64,000 nucleotides of DNA, taken from the NCBI GenBank assembly GCA_031285405.1, contig JAITWH010000013.1, positions 1-64,000 on the forward strand. The letters are read 5' to 3'. This stretch comes from Alistipes sp. Its GTDB lineage: Bacteria > Bacteroidota > Bacteroidia > Bacteroidales > Rikenellaceae. Made by a program: the position numbers and the translations under genes. Positions 49,725 to 58,774 of this stretch are shown in pieces. Under the pieces are notes generated by a model that made no database searches, had not been told where the DNA came from, and was given only the letters and a program-made list of their open reading frames with translations. The stretch's first letter is position 1; each line of letters opens with the position of its first letter.

Positions 49725-52391
49725 TTATTGCAGCGAGTCGAGCCGCTCATTGAGGGCGGCGATGCGGGCTTCGGCGTCGGAGCGTTTGGCCTGTTCGCCG
49801 GCGACTACGGCGGGCGGAGCCGAGGCCACGAACCGCTCGTTGCCCAACTTTTTCATCACCGAAGCAAGGAAACCCTCCTGATACTCAAGTTCTTCGCGCA
49901 GCTTCGCGATCTCGGCGTCGCGGTCGAAACCGACATCCCCCAACGGAACATAATACTGCGTCGTCTTGACGATGAACGCCTCCCACGCGGGGTCTTTGTC
50001 GCTGACCGCCTCGACGGACGACAGCCCCGCCATCTTCTCCAGCACGGGCACAAACTCGGCAGGGTAGTTCTCGTCGACCACCACCTTGAGCTCCAGCGCC
50101 TCGCGCATGGGTATGTTTCGCGTGCGACGCAACGCTCGCAGAGCCGTAACCGCCTCGCGCATAAGGTCGAAGCGTGCCAAAACCTCCGCCGAGGCGGGCT
50201 CCGACGCAACCATCTGACTGACCGTGATGCAATCCTCGGCGCTCCGTTCGCGAGTGCAGTGCCACAGCTCCTCGGTCACGAAAGGTATGAACGGGTGTAA
50301 CATTTGTAACAGTCGCTCGAAGAACCCGACGGCCTGCTCCAAAGTGGCCGTGTCGATCACCCCCCCGTAGGCCGGCTTCACGATTTCGAGATACCACCCC
50401 GAAAAATCGTCCCAGAACAGCTTGTAGGCAGTCATCAGCGCATCCGAAATGCGATACTCGGCAAAGTCGGCCTCGATCTCGGCCTGCGCGCGCGACAACG
50501 CCGCCTCGAACCACTCACCCGCCAACCGCGAGTGCTCGGGCTGTTCTGCGTTAGCCTCATTTTCAATTTTCAATTTTCCATTTTCAATTATCGAATCGCG
50601 CCACGATTCGACTAATCGCCAAGCATTCCAAATTTTATTCCCAAAGTTGCGCCCCTGTTCACACATCGCCTCGTCGAACATGATGTCGTTGCCGGCCGAG
50701 GTGGAGAGCATCATCCCCATGCGCACTCCGTCGGCTCCATACTTCTCGATCAGCTCGATCGGGTCGGGCGAGTTGCCCAACTGTTTCGACATTTTGCGCC
50801 CCTGCTTGTCGCGCACGATACCTGTGAAGTAGACTGCTCCGAAGGGGCGTTCGCCGCGATATTCGTAGCCCGACATTATCATTCGCGCCACCCAGAAGAA
50901 GATAATATCGGGGCCGGTGACAAGGTCGTTCGTGGGGTAGTAGTACTTTATGTCGGCGTTGTCGGGATTGCGCACGCCGTCGAACACGCTGATCGGCCAG
51001 AGCCACGAGCTGAACCACGTGTCGAGAACATCCTCGTCCTGCCTCAGGTCGGCGAGCTGTAAATCGCTGTCGCCGCACTTTGCACGCGCGAGCTCCAAAG
51101 CTTCGGCAGGAGTTTCGGCAACCACATATCCGCCGCCCGGAATGAAATAGGCAGGAATGCGCTGTCCCCACCAAAGTTGGCGCGAGATGCACCAATCCTT
51201 GATCCCCGTCATCCAGTGGTTGTATGTGTTTTTATATTTTGCCGGAACGAAGCGAATCATCTCATCCATCACCGCTCTCAAGGCGGGCTCGGCCAACGAG
51301 GTCATGCGCACGAACCACTGCATCGAGAGTCTCGGCTCGATGGCGGCGCCGGTACGCTCCGAAAATCCCACCTTGTTGACATAGTCTTCGACCTTTTGCA
51401 TCAGCCCGGCGGCCTCCAACTCTTTAGCGATCTTTTCGCGCACGGCAAACCTGTCCTCGCCGACGTACATTCCCACTTTGTCATTGATAGTGCCGTCGGG
51501 GTTAAAGATGTCTATCACTTCGAGGCCGAACCGTTCGCCGATAACGTAGTCGTTGACGTCGTGCGCCGGAGTGATCTTCAGCGCGCCCGTGCCGAACTCA
51601 ATGTCCACATAGTCGTCGTAGATGACCGGCACGCTGCGCCCCACCAACGGAACGATAACCCGTCGGCCCTTCAGCGCCGCGTAGCGAGGATCGCCCGGAT
51701 TGACACACACCGCCACGTCGCCCAAAATTGTTTCGGGACGTGTCGTCGCCACTGTAAGGAACTCGCCGTTCCCTCCTTCGACCATATATTTAAGATAGTA
51801 CAGCTTCCCCTGCTGCTCGCGATGGATAACCTCCTCGTCGCTCAGGGCGGTCTGCGCCGCCGGATCCCAGTTGACCATCCGCACGCCGCGATAGATAAGT
51901 CCCTTGTTGAAGAGGTCGACGAAGACCTTGATCACGCTCTCGCTCATGTCGGCATCCATCGTAAACTTGGTGCGCTCCCAGTCGCACGACGCGCCCAGCC
52001 TCCGCAGCTGCTTCAGGATGATTCCCCCGTGCTCCTCTTTCCACCTCCAGGCGTGCTCCAGAAACTCTTCGCGAGTGAGGTCGTTCTTCGAGATGCCCTG
52101 CTCGGCGAGTCGCGCCACCACCTTGGCCTCTGTGGCTATTGATGCGTGGTCGGTGCCCGGCACCCAGCAGGCGTTCTTGCCCGTCATTCGCGCGCGGCGC
52201 ACCAACACATCCTGCAACGTGTTGTTGAGGATGTGGCCCATGTGCAGTATGCCCGTCACGTTGGGTGGCGGGATGACGATGGTGTAGGGCTGTCGTTCGT
52301 CGGGCTCGGAGTGAAAGAGCCCCTTGGCGATCCACTCCTCGTACCATTTCCCCTCGATCGCGGAGGGCGTATACTTTTCTTGCGACTTCAT
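49725..52391 (-). CDS. valS: Valyl-tRNA synthetase with an in-frame repeat insertion
   Basis: 888 residues. The class I signatures are '[13 protein letters not shown]' (HIGH) and '[14 protein letters not shown]' (KMSKS), with an editing domain ('[16 protein letters not shown]', 'THP'-region '[13 protein letters not shown]') and a C-terminal coiled coil ('[29 protein letters not shown]'). Residues about 598-616 ('[18 protein letters not shown]') are the translation of a dispersed heptad module ending in GCTAACGCAG. It sits after '[13 protein letters not shown]' at the start of the anticodon-binding domain and adds about 15 residues compared with what I expect of relatives. A -7 box lies in the shared palindrome with lon. 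Confidence 0.96.
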   Translation of the reverse strand: MKSQEKYTPSAIEGKWYEEWIAKGLFHSEPDERQPYTIVIPPPNVTGILHMGHILNNTLQDVLVRRARMTGKNACWVPGTDHASIATEAKVVARLAEQGISKNDLTREEFLEHAWRWKEEHGGIILKQLRRLGASCDWERTKFTMDADMSESVIKVFVDLFNKGLIYRGVRMVNWDPAAQTALSDEEVIHREQQGKLYYLKYMVEGGNGEFLTVATTRPETILGDVAVCVNPGDPRYAALKGRRVIVPLVGRSVPVIYDDYVDIEFGTGALKITPAHDVNDYVIGERFGLEVIDIFNPDGTINDKVGMYVGEDRFAVREKIAKELEAAGLMQKVEDYVNKVGFSERTGAAIEPRLSMQWFVRMTSLAEPALRAVMDEMIRFVPAKYKNTYNHWMTGIKDWCISRQLWWGQRIPAYFIPGGGYVVAETPAEALELARAKCGDSDLQLADLRQDEDVLDTWFSSWLWPISVFDGVRNPDNADIKYYYPTNDLVTGPDIIFFWVARMIMSGYEYRGERPFGAVYFTGIVRDKQGRKMSKQLGNSPDPIELIEKYGADGVRMGMMLSTSAGNDIMFDEAMCEQGRNFGNKIWNAWRLVESWRDSIIENGKLKIENEANAEQPEHSRLAGEWFEAALSRAQAEIEADFAEYRISDALMTAYKLFWDDFSGWYLEIVKPAYGGVIDTATLEQAVGFFERLLQMLHPFIPFVTEELWHCTRERSAEDCITVSQMVASEPASAEVLARFDLMREAVTALRALRRTRNIPMREALELKVVVDENYPAEFVPVLEKMAGLSSVEAVSDKDPAWEAFIVKTTQYYVPLGDVGFDRDAEIAKLREELEYQEGFLASVMKKLGNERFVASAPPAVVAGEQAKRSDAEARIAALNERLDSLQ
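50555..50610 (-). repeat. Dispersed repeat module inside valS
   Basis: On the coding strand: hairpin CGAATCG-TGGCG-CGATTCG, then AATTGAAAATGGAAAATTGA and further heptads, then GAGGCTAACGCAG. The same word order occurs at 24971-25015 and 58629-58670 in spacers. The total keeps the reading frame and contains no stop in the frame used, although TGA occurs in the other frames. Confidence 0.88.
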
Positions 52392-52409
52392 GCGTTATAG
52401 AAATTGGAT

Positions 52410-52443
52410 GTGCAAAGGTAGCAAAAAATTGCTACCTTTGCAC
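52410..52443. promoter_or_regulatory. Palindromic divergent promoter of valS and lon
   Basis: GTGCAAAGGTAGCAA-AAAA-TTGCTACCTTTGCAC is a perfect 15 bp inverted repeat. It holds two back-to-back -7 boxes: TACCTTTG on plus (52433-52440) for lon and TACCTTTG on minus (52413-52420) for valS, 12 bases apart. It predicts leaders of about 15 (valS) and 23 (lon) bases and makes the ATG at 52470 the likely lon start. Confidence 0.75.
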
Positions 52444-52469
52444 GGATGTATTCACAGCGAAAGGACAAT

Positions 52470-54893
52470 ATGAGCAGACGATATAAGATAAAATCGGAAG
52501 AGTACGCCGGCATCGGCGATGTGATAGAGGGCGGCCACCAGGTGATTCCCATAGTCTCGGCCGACGACGACGAATCGACGGATGTGAAGATTCCGGGCGT
52601 GATTCCCATCCTCACGCTCCGCTCTTCGGTGCTCTTTCCGGGCGCCATCACCCCCATCACCGTGGGTCGCGAGAAGTCGATGAAGCTTGTCCACGACGTC
52701 GATCAGTCGGGCGGCATCCTCGGGGCGGTGCTTCAGCACGAACACAGCCTCGAAAATCCCGCACCCAAAGATCTGCACAGCGTGGGCACCGCCGCGCGCA
52801 TCCTCAAAATTTTGGAGATGCCCAACGGCAACCTCACCGTGATTCTGCACGGGCTGGGCAAGATCGAGATTTTGGAGTACATCACCTCGGAGCCCTACCT
52901 GAGGGCCTCGGTGCTGCCGATTCGCGACACCTCGCCCGTCAAGGACGACGTGGAGTTCGGCGCGCTGGTCGATTCGATTCGCGACATAGCGTTGGAGATC
53001 ATCGACATCTCGCCCGGCATGCCCAAGGAGGCGTCGTTCGCCATCAAGAACATCGACTCGCGCCGCGGCATCATCAACTTCATCTGCACCAACTTCGAGC
53101 TCAAGGACGCCGACCGCCAGAAACTTTTGGAGGCCCCGGGTCTGTTGGCCCGCGCAAGAAAACTTCTCGAAATCCTGCTCAACGAACAGCAGCTGGTCGA
53201 GCTCAAGAACGACATTCAGGGCAAGGTGAAGCAGGAGATCGACAAGCAGCAGCGCGACTACTACCTTCGTCAGCAGATATCAACAATTCAGGAGGAGCTG
53301 GGCGAGGGGTCGACCGACGAGGCCGACAAGATGCGCGAGCGAGCCAAGACCAAAAAGTGGAGCGCCGCCGTGGCCGAGATGTTCGAAAAAGAGCTTGCAA
53401 AGTTAGAACGCCTCAACCCCTCGGTGGGTGAACACTCTGTGCAGACCTCCTACCTTCAGGTGCTGTTGGACCTGCCGTGGAACGAGATCACCGAGGACAA
53501 CCTCGACCTCGCGCGCGCGCGCACGCAATTAGATAAGGACCACTTCGGCCTCGACGAGGTGAAGGATCGCATACTCGAACACCTCGCGGTGATCAAACTC
53601 AAGGGCGACCTCAAGTCACCCATCATCTGTTTGTACGGCCCTCCCGGGGTCGGCAAAACTTCGTTGGGCAAGAGTGTCGCCGAGGCGCTGGGCCGCAAGT
53701 TCGGGCGCATCTCGTTGGGCGGTCTGCACGACGAGGCGGAGATTCGCGGACACCGCCGCACCTACATCGGCGCCATGCCCGGGCGAATCATCCAGACCAT
53801 CAAGCGCGCCGGCTCGTCGAACCCCGTCATCATCTTGGACGAGGTCGATAAAGTGGGGCGCGGCAACCACGGCGACCCCTCGTCGGCGCTGTTGGAGGTG
53901 CTCGACCCCGAACAGAACACAACCTTCCACGACAACTACCTGGACGTGGAGTACGACCTGTCGAAGGTGCTATTCATAGCCACCGCCAACGACATCTCGG
54001 CCGTCAACCCCGCGCTGAAGGATCGCATGGAGATGATCGACATCCCGGGATATCTGCTGGAGGACAAGGTGCGCATCGCCCAGGAGCATCTGTTGGCCAA
54101 GCAGCGCAGCGCCCACGGAATCCCCGACGACGCGCTCACCATCTCCGACGCCTCGTTCGAAAAGGTGATCAGCGAGTACACCCGCGAGAGTGGGGTGCGT
54201 CTGTTGGATAAGCACATCGCCAAGATCGCCCGCCATCGCGCCAAGCAGATCGGCTTCGGCGAGGAGTACACCGCCGACATCTCGACCGCCGACGTCGAAA
54301 AAATTCTGGGCGTGCCCAAATATCTGCGCGACGAGTACGAGGTGGGCGGAATAGTGGGAGTGGTCACAGGCCTCGCGTGGACGCAGGTCGGCGGCGACAT
54401 TCTCTACGTCGAGAGCATCCTAACCCCCGGCAAGGGCGAGCTGCACCTGACGGGAAACTTGGGCGACGTGATGAAGGAGTCGGCCACCATAGCTTTGGAG
54501 TGGGTCAAGGCGCACCACGAGGCGCTCGGCATCGACCCCGAAAAGTTCAAAACGATGGACATCAACATCCACGTGCCCGAGGGAGCGATTCCCAAGGATG
54601 GCCCCAGCGCGGGCATCACGATGGTCACCTCGATAGTGTCGAGCTACACCGGCCGCCGCGTGCGCGAACGCATCGCCATGACGGGCGAGACTACCCTGCG
54701 CGGACGAGTCATGCCCGTGGGCGGCATTCGCGAAAAGATCCTCGCCGCCAAGCGCGCCGGCATCACCGACATCATTCTGAGCGAGGACAACCGCAAGGAG
54801 ATCTCCGAGATCCGCCCCGAGTACGTCGCCGGCATGAACTTCTCCTTCGTCCGCTCCAATGACGATGTTCTCGCGCTGGCGTTAGAGAATTAG
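52470..54893 (+). CDS. lon: ATP-dependent Lon protease
   Basis: About 807 residues from the ATG at 52470 (MSRRYKIKSEEYAG); the track's ATG at 52446 lies almost at the predicted transcription start. The N-terminal substrate domain opens 'IPGVIPILTLRSSVLFPGAITPITVGREKS'. Walker A is 'GPPGVGKTSLGKS' (about residue 390), Walker B is 'VIILDEVDK', the catalytic Ser is in 'PKDGPSAG' (about residue 712) and the catalytic Lys is in 'GIREKILAAKRAG'. It degrades misfolded and regulatory proteins in the cytosol. The stop TAG is the first triplet of a heptad array. Confidence 0.96.
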   Translation: MSRRYKIKSEEYAGIGDVIEGGHQVIPIVSADDDESTDVKIPGVIPILTLRSSVLFPGAITPITVGREKSMKLVHDVDQSGGILGAVLQHEHSLENPAPKDLHSVGTAARILKILEMPNGNLTVILHGLGKIEILEYITSEPYLRASVLPIRDTSPVKDDVEFGALVDSIRDIALEIIDISPGMPKEASFAIKNIDSRRGIINFICTNFELKDADRQKLLEAPGLLARARKLLEILLNEQQLVELKNDIQGKVKQEIDKQQRDYYLRQQISTIQEELGEGSTDEADKMRERAKTKKWSAAVAEMFEKELAKLERLNPSVGEHSVQTSYLQVLLDLPWNEITEDNLDLARARTQLDKDHFGLDEVKDRILEHLAVIKLKGDLKSPIICLYGPPGVGKTSLGKSVAEALGRKFGRISLGGLHDEAEIRGHRRTYIGAMPGRIIQTIKRAGSSNPVIILDEVDKVGRGNHGDPSSALLEVLDPEQNTTFHDNYLDVEYDLSKVLFIATANDISAVNPALKDRMEMIDIPGYLLEDKVRIAQEHLLAKQRSAHGIPDDALTISDASFEKVISEYTRESGVRLLDKHIAKIARHRAKQIGFGEEYTADISTADVEKILGVPKYLRDEYEVGGIVGVVTGLAWTQVGGDILYVESILTPGKGELHLTGNLGDVMKESATIALEWVKAHHEALGIDPEKFKTMDINIHVPEGAIPKDGPSAGITMVTSIVSSYTGRRVRERIAMTGETTLRGRVMPVGGIREKILAAKRAGITDIILSEDNRKEISEIRPEYVAGMNFSFVRSNDDVLALALEN

Positions 54894-55036
54894 TGATTAG
54901 TTGTTAGTGATTAGTGGTTAGTGCTAACGCTGTGCATAGCTACGCGAAACAGCGTATAACTAAAGCTTTAGTTATACAACTAAAAACTTAGTTATAGTCG
55001 CGCCGCGTAGCACTAACCACTAATCACTAACCACTA
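54891..55036. repeat. Stop-to-stop inverted cassette between lon and ddl
   Basis: The left arm TAGTGAT TAGTTGT TAGTGAT TAGTGGT TAGTGC then TAACGC begins at the lon stop (TAG). The right arm, read on the minus strand, is TAGTGGT TAGTGAT TAGTGGT TAGTGC then TACGC and begins at the ddl stop (TAG). The arms match over about 29 bases with one difference. The core carries TATAACTAAAGCTTTAGTTA-type palindromes (54955-54995), relatives of the 42 bp palindrome at 21854. Confidence 0.88.
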
Positions 55037-56272
55037 TTTTTTTCCTCCGGAGAACGCCCCTTTGCTAAAGATATTTTCGGAGTAGCTGACTGTTTTGTGA
55101 CTTTTGTCACGGTCGCGTTTGAGCGCGCCGGCAATCAGCGCGTCCATCAGTCCGCCGAACGGCAGCCCCGTCGCCTCCCACAGATAGAACGACAGCGACC
55201 CGGGAATCGCGTTGATCTCGTTGATATATATAGTGTTGCCGTCTAAAATAAAGTCGACCCGCGCAACCCCGTCACAGCTCAAAACCCGAAATGTCTCCGA
55301 GGCCAATCGGCGAATCTCGTCGGCAACCTCCGCGGGCAGATCGGCCGGAATGCGCCGCTTGGTGCTCGCCATCCCCTCGGATGTCGCACCCCCCGCAATC
55401 TTCGCCCCGCCGACACTCGCCGAAATTTTCGAGGAGCCGCCCTTCGCCGAGCCCGACCCAGACATATATTTATCCGCATAGCTAAGAATCTCCGAACTGC
55501 GCACCGGCTCCTCGCACACCGAGGTTCGATGATCGTCGGCGCTGCCCAGCACCGAGCAATTTATTTCGCGCAGCGGCTCGATCATCCGTTCGACCAGCAG
55601 CCGCGACGAATATCGGGCGGCGGTCTCCACGGCACGCACCAACTCCTCGCGATCGCGTGCACGCGCAATGCCGACGCTCGACCCCAGATTGGCGGGCTTC
55701 ACGATTGCGGGATAGCCCAACGAACTCTCCACCCTCGCCACCAACTCGTCGCGCCGCGAGCTCCACTCGCGATCGGTGAACCAGACATACTCAACGACGG
55801 GCAACCCACTCTCTCGCAGCACCATCTTTGCGGCGACCTTGTCCATGCCGAGGGCCGACGAGAGCACCCCGCACCCCGCGTAGGGGATGCCGATCAGCTC
55901 CAGAAATCCCTGAAACGTGCCATCCTCACCGTTGGTGCCATGCAGCACCGGCAGCGCGACATCCAACTTCGCCACCACCCGCTCGCCTGCGAACCCCTTT
56001 CGCCACAGCTCCCTCGCTCCGTGCGCCGGCTTCATCCACACCTCCGTCGCGCGCCGTTCGAGCGCCTCCATGTCGCGATAATTGGCGGTGTCGGCGAGCA
56101 CCTCGCCGGTGAGCCAACGCCCCTGCTTTGTGATATATACGGGCACGACCTCGTAGCGCTCTCCCAGGTCGCCCTCCCTCGTGGCGGCGATCGCCTGCAA
56201 CGCCGAGATCACCGAGATCTCGTGCTCGACGCTCCGGCCGCCGAAAAATACTCCAACTGTTGTCTTAATCAT
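55034..56272 (-). CDS. ddl: D-alanine--D-alanine ligase
   Basis: 412 residues, longer than most Ddl (about 310-370). The ATP-grasp features are 'VFFGGRSVEHEISVISAL', 'LPVLHGTNGEDGTFQGFLELIGIPYAGCGVLSSALGMDK', 'IVKPANLGSSVGIARA' and 'VDFILDGNTIYINEINAIPGSLSFYLW'. The extra length is a Ser/Gly/Ala-rich insertion after 'ADKYMSGSG' (about residues 270-310), before the metal-site strands. It makes the D-Ala-D-Ala dipeptide for peptidoglycan. It follows the Mur ligase by 39 bases, which would use the dipeptide. Confidence 0.93.
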   Translation of the reverse strand: MIKTTVGVFFGGRSVEHEISVISALQAIAATREGDLGERYEVVPVYITKQGRWLTGEVLADTANYRDMEALERRATEVWMKPAHGARELWRKGFAGERVVAKLDVALPVLHGTNGEDGTFQGFLELIGIPYAGCGVLSSALGMDKVAAKMVLRESGLPVVEYVWFTDREWSSRRDELVARVESSLGYPAIVKPANLGSSVGIARARDREELVRAVETAARYSSRLLVERMIEPLREINCSVLGSADDHRTSVCEEPVRSSEILSYADKYMSGSGSAKGGSSKISASVGGAKIAGGATSEGMASTKRRIPADLPAEVADEIRRLASETFRVLSCDGVARVDFILDGNTIYINEINAIPGSLSFYLWEATGLPFGGLMDALIAGALKRDRDKSHKTVSYSENIFSKGAFSGGKK

Positions 56273-56311
56273 CTCTATATATAATAGGTATAGACTCTGT
56301 TTTTAAAATCT

Positions 56312-57832
56312 CTATTTAAAGGTGTCCGGCAAATCGTTCTCATAAAGCACGGTGTCGCCCGCGCGCAGCACTCCGCCCAACCATGCCGACGCATCGGCGA
56401 ATGTTGCTGCCGTGTGAATCGCTCCCGCGTCGAATCCGCCATCGCTCAACCCCGCCACTATCGCCTCGCGGTTGTGCTCACCCACCACGACTGCAATGTC
56501 GCACGCCGCCGCCATCTGTCGCCCCAACTCGCGATTGAGCTCCTCCTGCCTCGCGCCCAACTCTATCATCCCGGGCGTGACGACAATCCGCCGCCCATCA
56601 GCCGCACCGGTCGCACCCCCAAATCCCGCCAACACCTCCATGGCCATAGCCGCGCCCACGGGGTTGGAGTTGAATGCGTCGTCGATGATTGTGACACCGC
56701 CCGCCGTTCGCCGAATGCTCAGCCTGTGTTCGACCTGCTCGATTTGCCCCACCGCGTACCTCATCTCGGAGTCGCTCATCCCCAGCGCGCGTCCCGCCAA
56801 CCACGCCGCGTAGATGTTGGTGAGATTGTGCCGCCCAACGAGTCGCGTCTCGAACGGCGCGGGGTCGACGTCGCGCGATGTGTATCTCATCACCCGCGAC
56901 ACATTCGTCACCGGCCGCGAGGCGATCGGCTCGAAGTCGTCGTTGAGGATCGCTACCCCGTCGGCCGGCAGCGCGTCGATCAGCTCAAACTTTGTGCGTT
57001 GCACATTTTCGATCGACCCGAAAGACTCCAGATGTTGCTCGCCCACCGCCGTGATGATGCCGATCGTGGGTTGCACCAACTCGCAGATCTCGGCGATGTC
57101 GCCCGCCTGCTTGGCCCCCATCTCGACTATGAAAACCTCGGTGTAGGGCTTCAGCTGTTCGCGCACGGTGCGCACCACGCCCAGCGTCGTGTTGTAGCTC
57201 GCGGGGGTCATCACCACGCTGAAGCGCTCCGACAAAATTCTGTACAGATAGTTCTTGGTGCTCGTCTTGCCGTAGCTGCCGGTGATGCCTATGACTGTGA
57301 GCCGCGGCATCGAGCGCAAAATCCTTCGCGCGTCGTTCACATACCAACGATTCACCGCCGCCTCGACAGGCATCAGCAACATCAGCGCAACGCACAGAAT
57401 CACAGGCGCCAACACCACCGCCCCCATCGCCGCCAAAGTCGACATCCGCACCCCCGCCCCCAGGAACACCCCCGCGAGCGCAGCCGCTGTCAAAACAAGT
57501 GCCACAACATAAAGCCTCGTAGCGCGAGGAGTGAAGACCAGCGGCTTCTTGTACTTAGTTCGCAACTCGCGCACCGCCTTGTAGAGCGCCAACAACCCAA
57601 CCGCGCCAACGGCGTAGAGCCCCCAGCGAGTCGCCGAGAATCCCGTCGCCACCCCTAACATCAGCAGGTCGGTCACCCGCTCGGGTGCAAAAATGTCACC
57701 CCTCAACCAACGTCCGTAACGCTCCGCTCGATAGGAGTTCTGCTGCATCATCTGCAACTCGTGCCTCAGCCGCACCGCCGCGTGAAAAGCGACCGCCGCA
57801 AGCACTACTATATATATAAGGTATACCGTCAT
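56312..57832 (-). CDS. murF: Membrane-anchored MurF-like ligase
   Basis: 506 residues. The N-terminus has several membrane helices ('YLIYIVVLAAVAFHAAV', 'LYAVGAVGLLALY', 'LYVVALVLTAAALAGVFLGA', 'AAMGAVVLAPVILCVALMLLM'; about residues 4-150). A Mur ligase core follows with ATP loop 'GITGSYGKTSTKNYL', 'EMGAKQAGDIAEICELVQPTIGIITAVGEQHLESFGS' and 'IIDDAFNSNPVGAAMAMEVL'. It likely adds D-Ala-D-Ala to UDP-MurNAc-tripeptide, supported by ddl next door. The classic N-terminal MurF substrate domain is replaced by the membrane region. Its first codons match an AT-rich repeat word. Confidence 0.85.
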   Translation of the reverse strand: MTVYLIYIVVLAAVAFHAAVRLRHELQMMQQNSYRAERYGRWLRGDIFAPERVTDLLMLGVATGFSATRWGLYAVGAVGLLALYKAVRELRTKYKKPLVFTPRATRLYVVALVLTAAALAGVFLGAGVRMSTLAAMGAVVLAPVILCVALMLLMPVEAAVNRWYVNDARRILRSMPRLTVIGITGSYGKTSTKNYLYRILSERFSVVMTPASYNTTLGVVRTVREQLKPYTEVFIVEMGAKQAGDIAEICELVQPTIGIITAVGEQHLESFGSIENVQRTKFELIDALPADGVAILNDDFEPIASRPVTNVSRVMRYTSRDVDPAPFETRLVGRHNLTNIYAAWLAGRALGMSDSEMRYAVGQIEQVEHRLSIRRTAGGVTIIDDAFNSNPVGAAMAMEVLAGFGGATGAADGRRIVVTPGMIELGARQEELNRELGRQMAAACDIAVVVGEHNREAIVAGLSDGGFDAGAIHTAATFADASAWLGGVLRAGDTVLYENDLPDTFK

Positions 57833-57854
57833 CTTTTTTTTAACTTCAGGGCGT

Positions 57855-57891
57855 CGTCACGACCCCGCCGTCACGACCCCGCCGTCACGAC
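57855..57891. repeat. 14 bp tandem repeat over the hydrolase stop codon
   Basis: CGTCACGACCCCGC is repeated 2.6 times. On the minus strand each copy contains GTCGTGA; in the first copy the TGA is the stop codon of the hydrolase gene. The unit length is two heptamers, as in the other stop-anchored arrays. Confidence 0.8.
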
Positions 57892-58601
57892 TTCAAAAAA
57901 CTATCCAACACAGCGGCGAACTGAGCCGGCCGCTCCAAAAAACTGAAATGTCCCGCCCCCTCGAACACCACCAACCCCGCGTCGGGAATCAGCCGCTCCA
58001 TCTTGCGCGCATCGCTCACCGGCGTCGCCGTGTCGGCCGAGCCCCACACGAGAAGTGTCGGCGCGGCGATGAGAGGCATGTGTCGCCTGAGGTCTTCGTT
58101 CACCACCCGCGACAGCGTGCCGCGCATCACCGGCGACGCGGCGCGATAGTCGGCCGAACCCGCCGCCGCCCTTCGCCTGTTGATCATTTCCTGCGCCCGC
58201 GCGCGTCCTAACACGATGGGTGTCAGCCGTTTCATCGCCTTAAACGACCACACCTTTATATAATAGGTCATCCCGCGCCGCGGTTTCACCCCCGCCGCGT
58301 CGACCAGCACCACCTTGCCCACCGCGTTGCGCGACGCGTGGATGATCGCCACCCGACCGCCGAACGAGTGACCCACGAGAACGGGGTTCACGATGCCGCG
58401 CTCTGTCAGCCACCTCTCGAACCACGCCGCGTAATCCTCCATGCCCCACGCCTCGGGCGGCTCTTGCGACGTGCCGAAGCCCGGAAAGTCGAGCGCCTCC
58501 ACGCGATGGCCCGCCTCGGTGAGGTGCGCCTTCACGCCCGCCCATATCGAGCCGTCGCACCCCCAGCCGTGCAGCAGCACTATTTCCGTCGGTGAGTTCA
58601 T
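57885..58601 (-). CDS. Alpha/beta hydrolase
   Basis: 238 residues. Typical fold marks are 'IVLLHGWGCDGSIWAGVKAHL', 'VEALDFPGFGTSQEP', the nucleophile elbow 'GHSFGG' (about residue 99), the acid in 'WGSADTATPVSDAR' and the His in 'GAGHFSFLERP'. It resembles BioH/MhpC-type carboxylesterases; the substrate cannot be told. It is cytosolic. It lies 52 bases before the murF-like gene on the same strand with its own -7 box just 9 bases upstream of the ATG, so it heads the hydrolase-murF-ddl unit. Confidence 0.9.
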   Translation of the reverse strand: MNSPTEIVLLHGWGCDGSIWAGVKAHLTEAGHRVEALDFPGFGTSQEPPEAWGMEDYAAWFERWLTERGIVNPVLVGHSFGGRVAIIHASRNAVGKVVLVDAAGVKPRRGMTYYIKVWSFKAMKRLTPIVLGRARAQEMINRRRAAAGSADYRAASPVMRGTLSRVVNEDLRRHMPLIAAPTLLVWGSADTATPVSDARKMERLIPDAGLVVFEGAGHFSFLERPAQFAAVLDSFLKS

Positions 58602-58609
58602 TCTGAGCG

Positions 58610-58617
58610 CAAAGATA
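58610..58617 (-). promoter_or_regulatory. -7 box of the hydrolase-murF-ddl unit
   Basis: CAAAGATA on the plus strand is TATCTTTG on the minus strand. Transcription would start almost at the ATG (58601), giving a very short or absent leader. Confidence 0.55.
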
Positions 58618-58624
58618 GGAATTT

Positions 58625-58774
58625 AAAGAATTGAAAGTGGAAAATTGAAAATTGAAAATGAGCTGACGCAGCCCAATTTGAAAATTTAGAAATTTAAGAA
58701 TTTAAAAATTAGCTAACGCGCAATTGTACTGCGTAGCCCATTTTCAATTTTCAACTTTCAATTTTCAATTGCTC
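58625..58774. repeat. Intergenic cassette with inverted AATTGAA arms
   Basis: The left arm AATTGAAAGTGGAAAATTGA and onward ends in GCTGACGCAG (about 58627-58673). A second short heptad run AATTTGAAAATTTAG ends in GCTAACGC (about 58675-58722). The right arm opens with GCGTAGCCC and TTTTCAA heptads (58731-58770). It lies between recO and the hydrolase gene. Confidence 0.78.

Noticed and set aside
50285-50310. GTGTAACATTTGTAACAG in valS as another array unit
   Set aside because: It lies inside conserved coding sequence (the [15 protein letters not shown] region) and is explained by codons for that motif.
54891-55036. CRISPR-like array
   Set aside because: The repeats are 7 bases and contiguous, with no 25-40 base repeats or unique spacers, and no cas genes are present.
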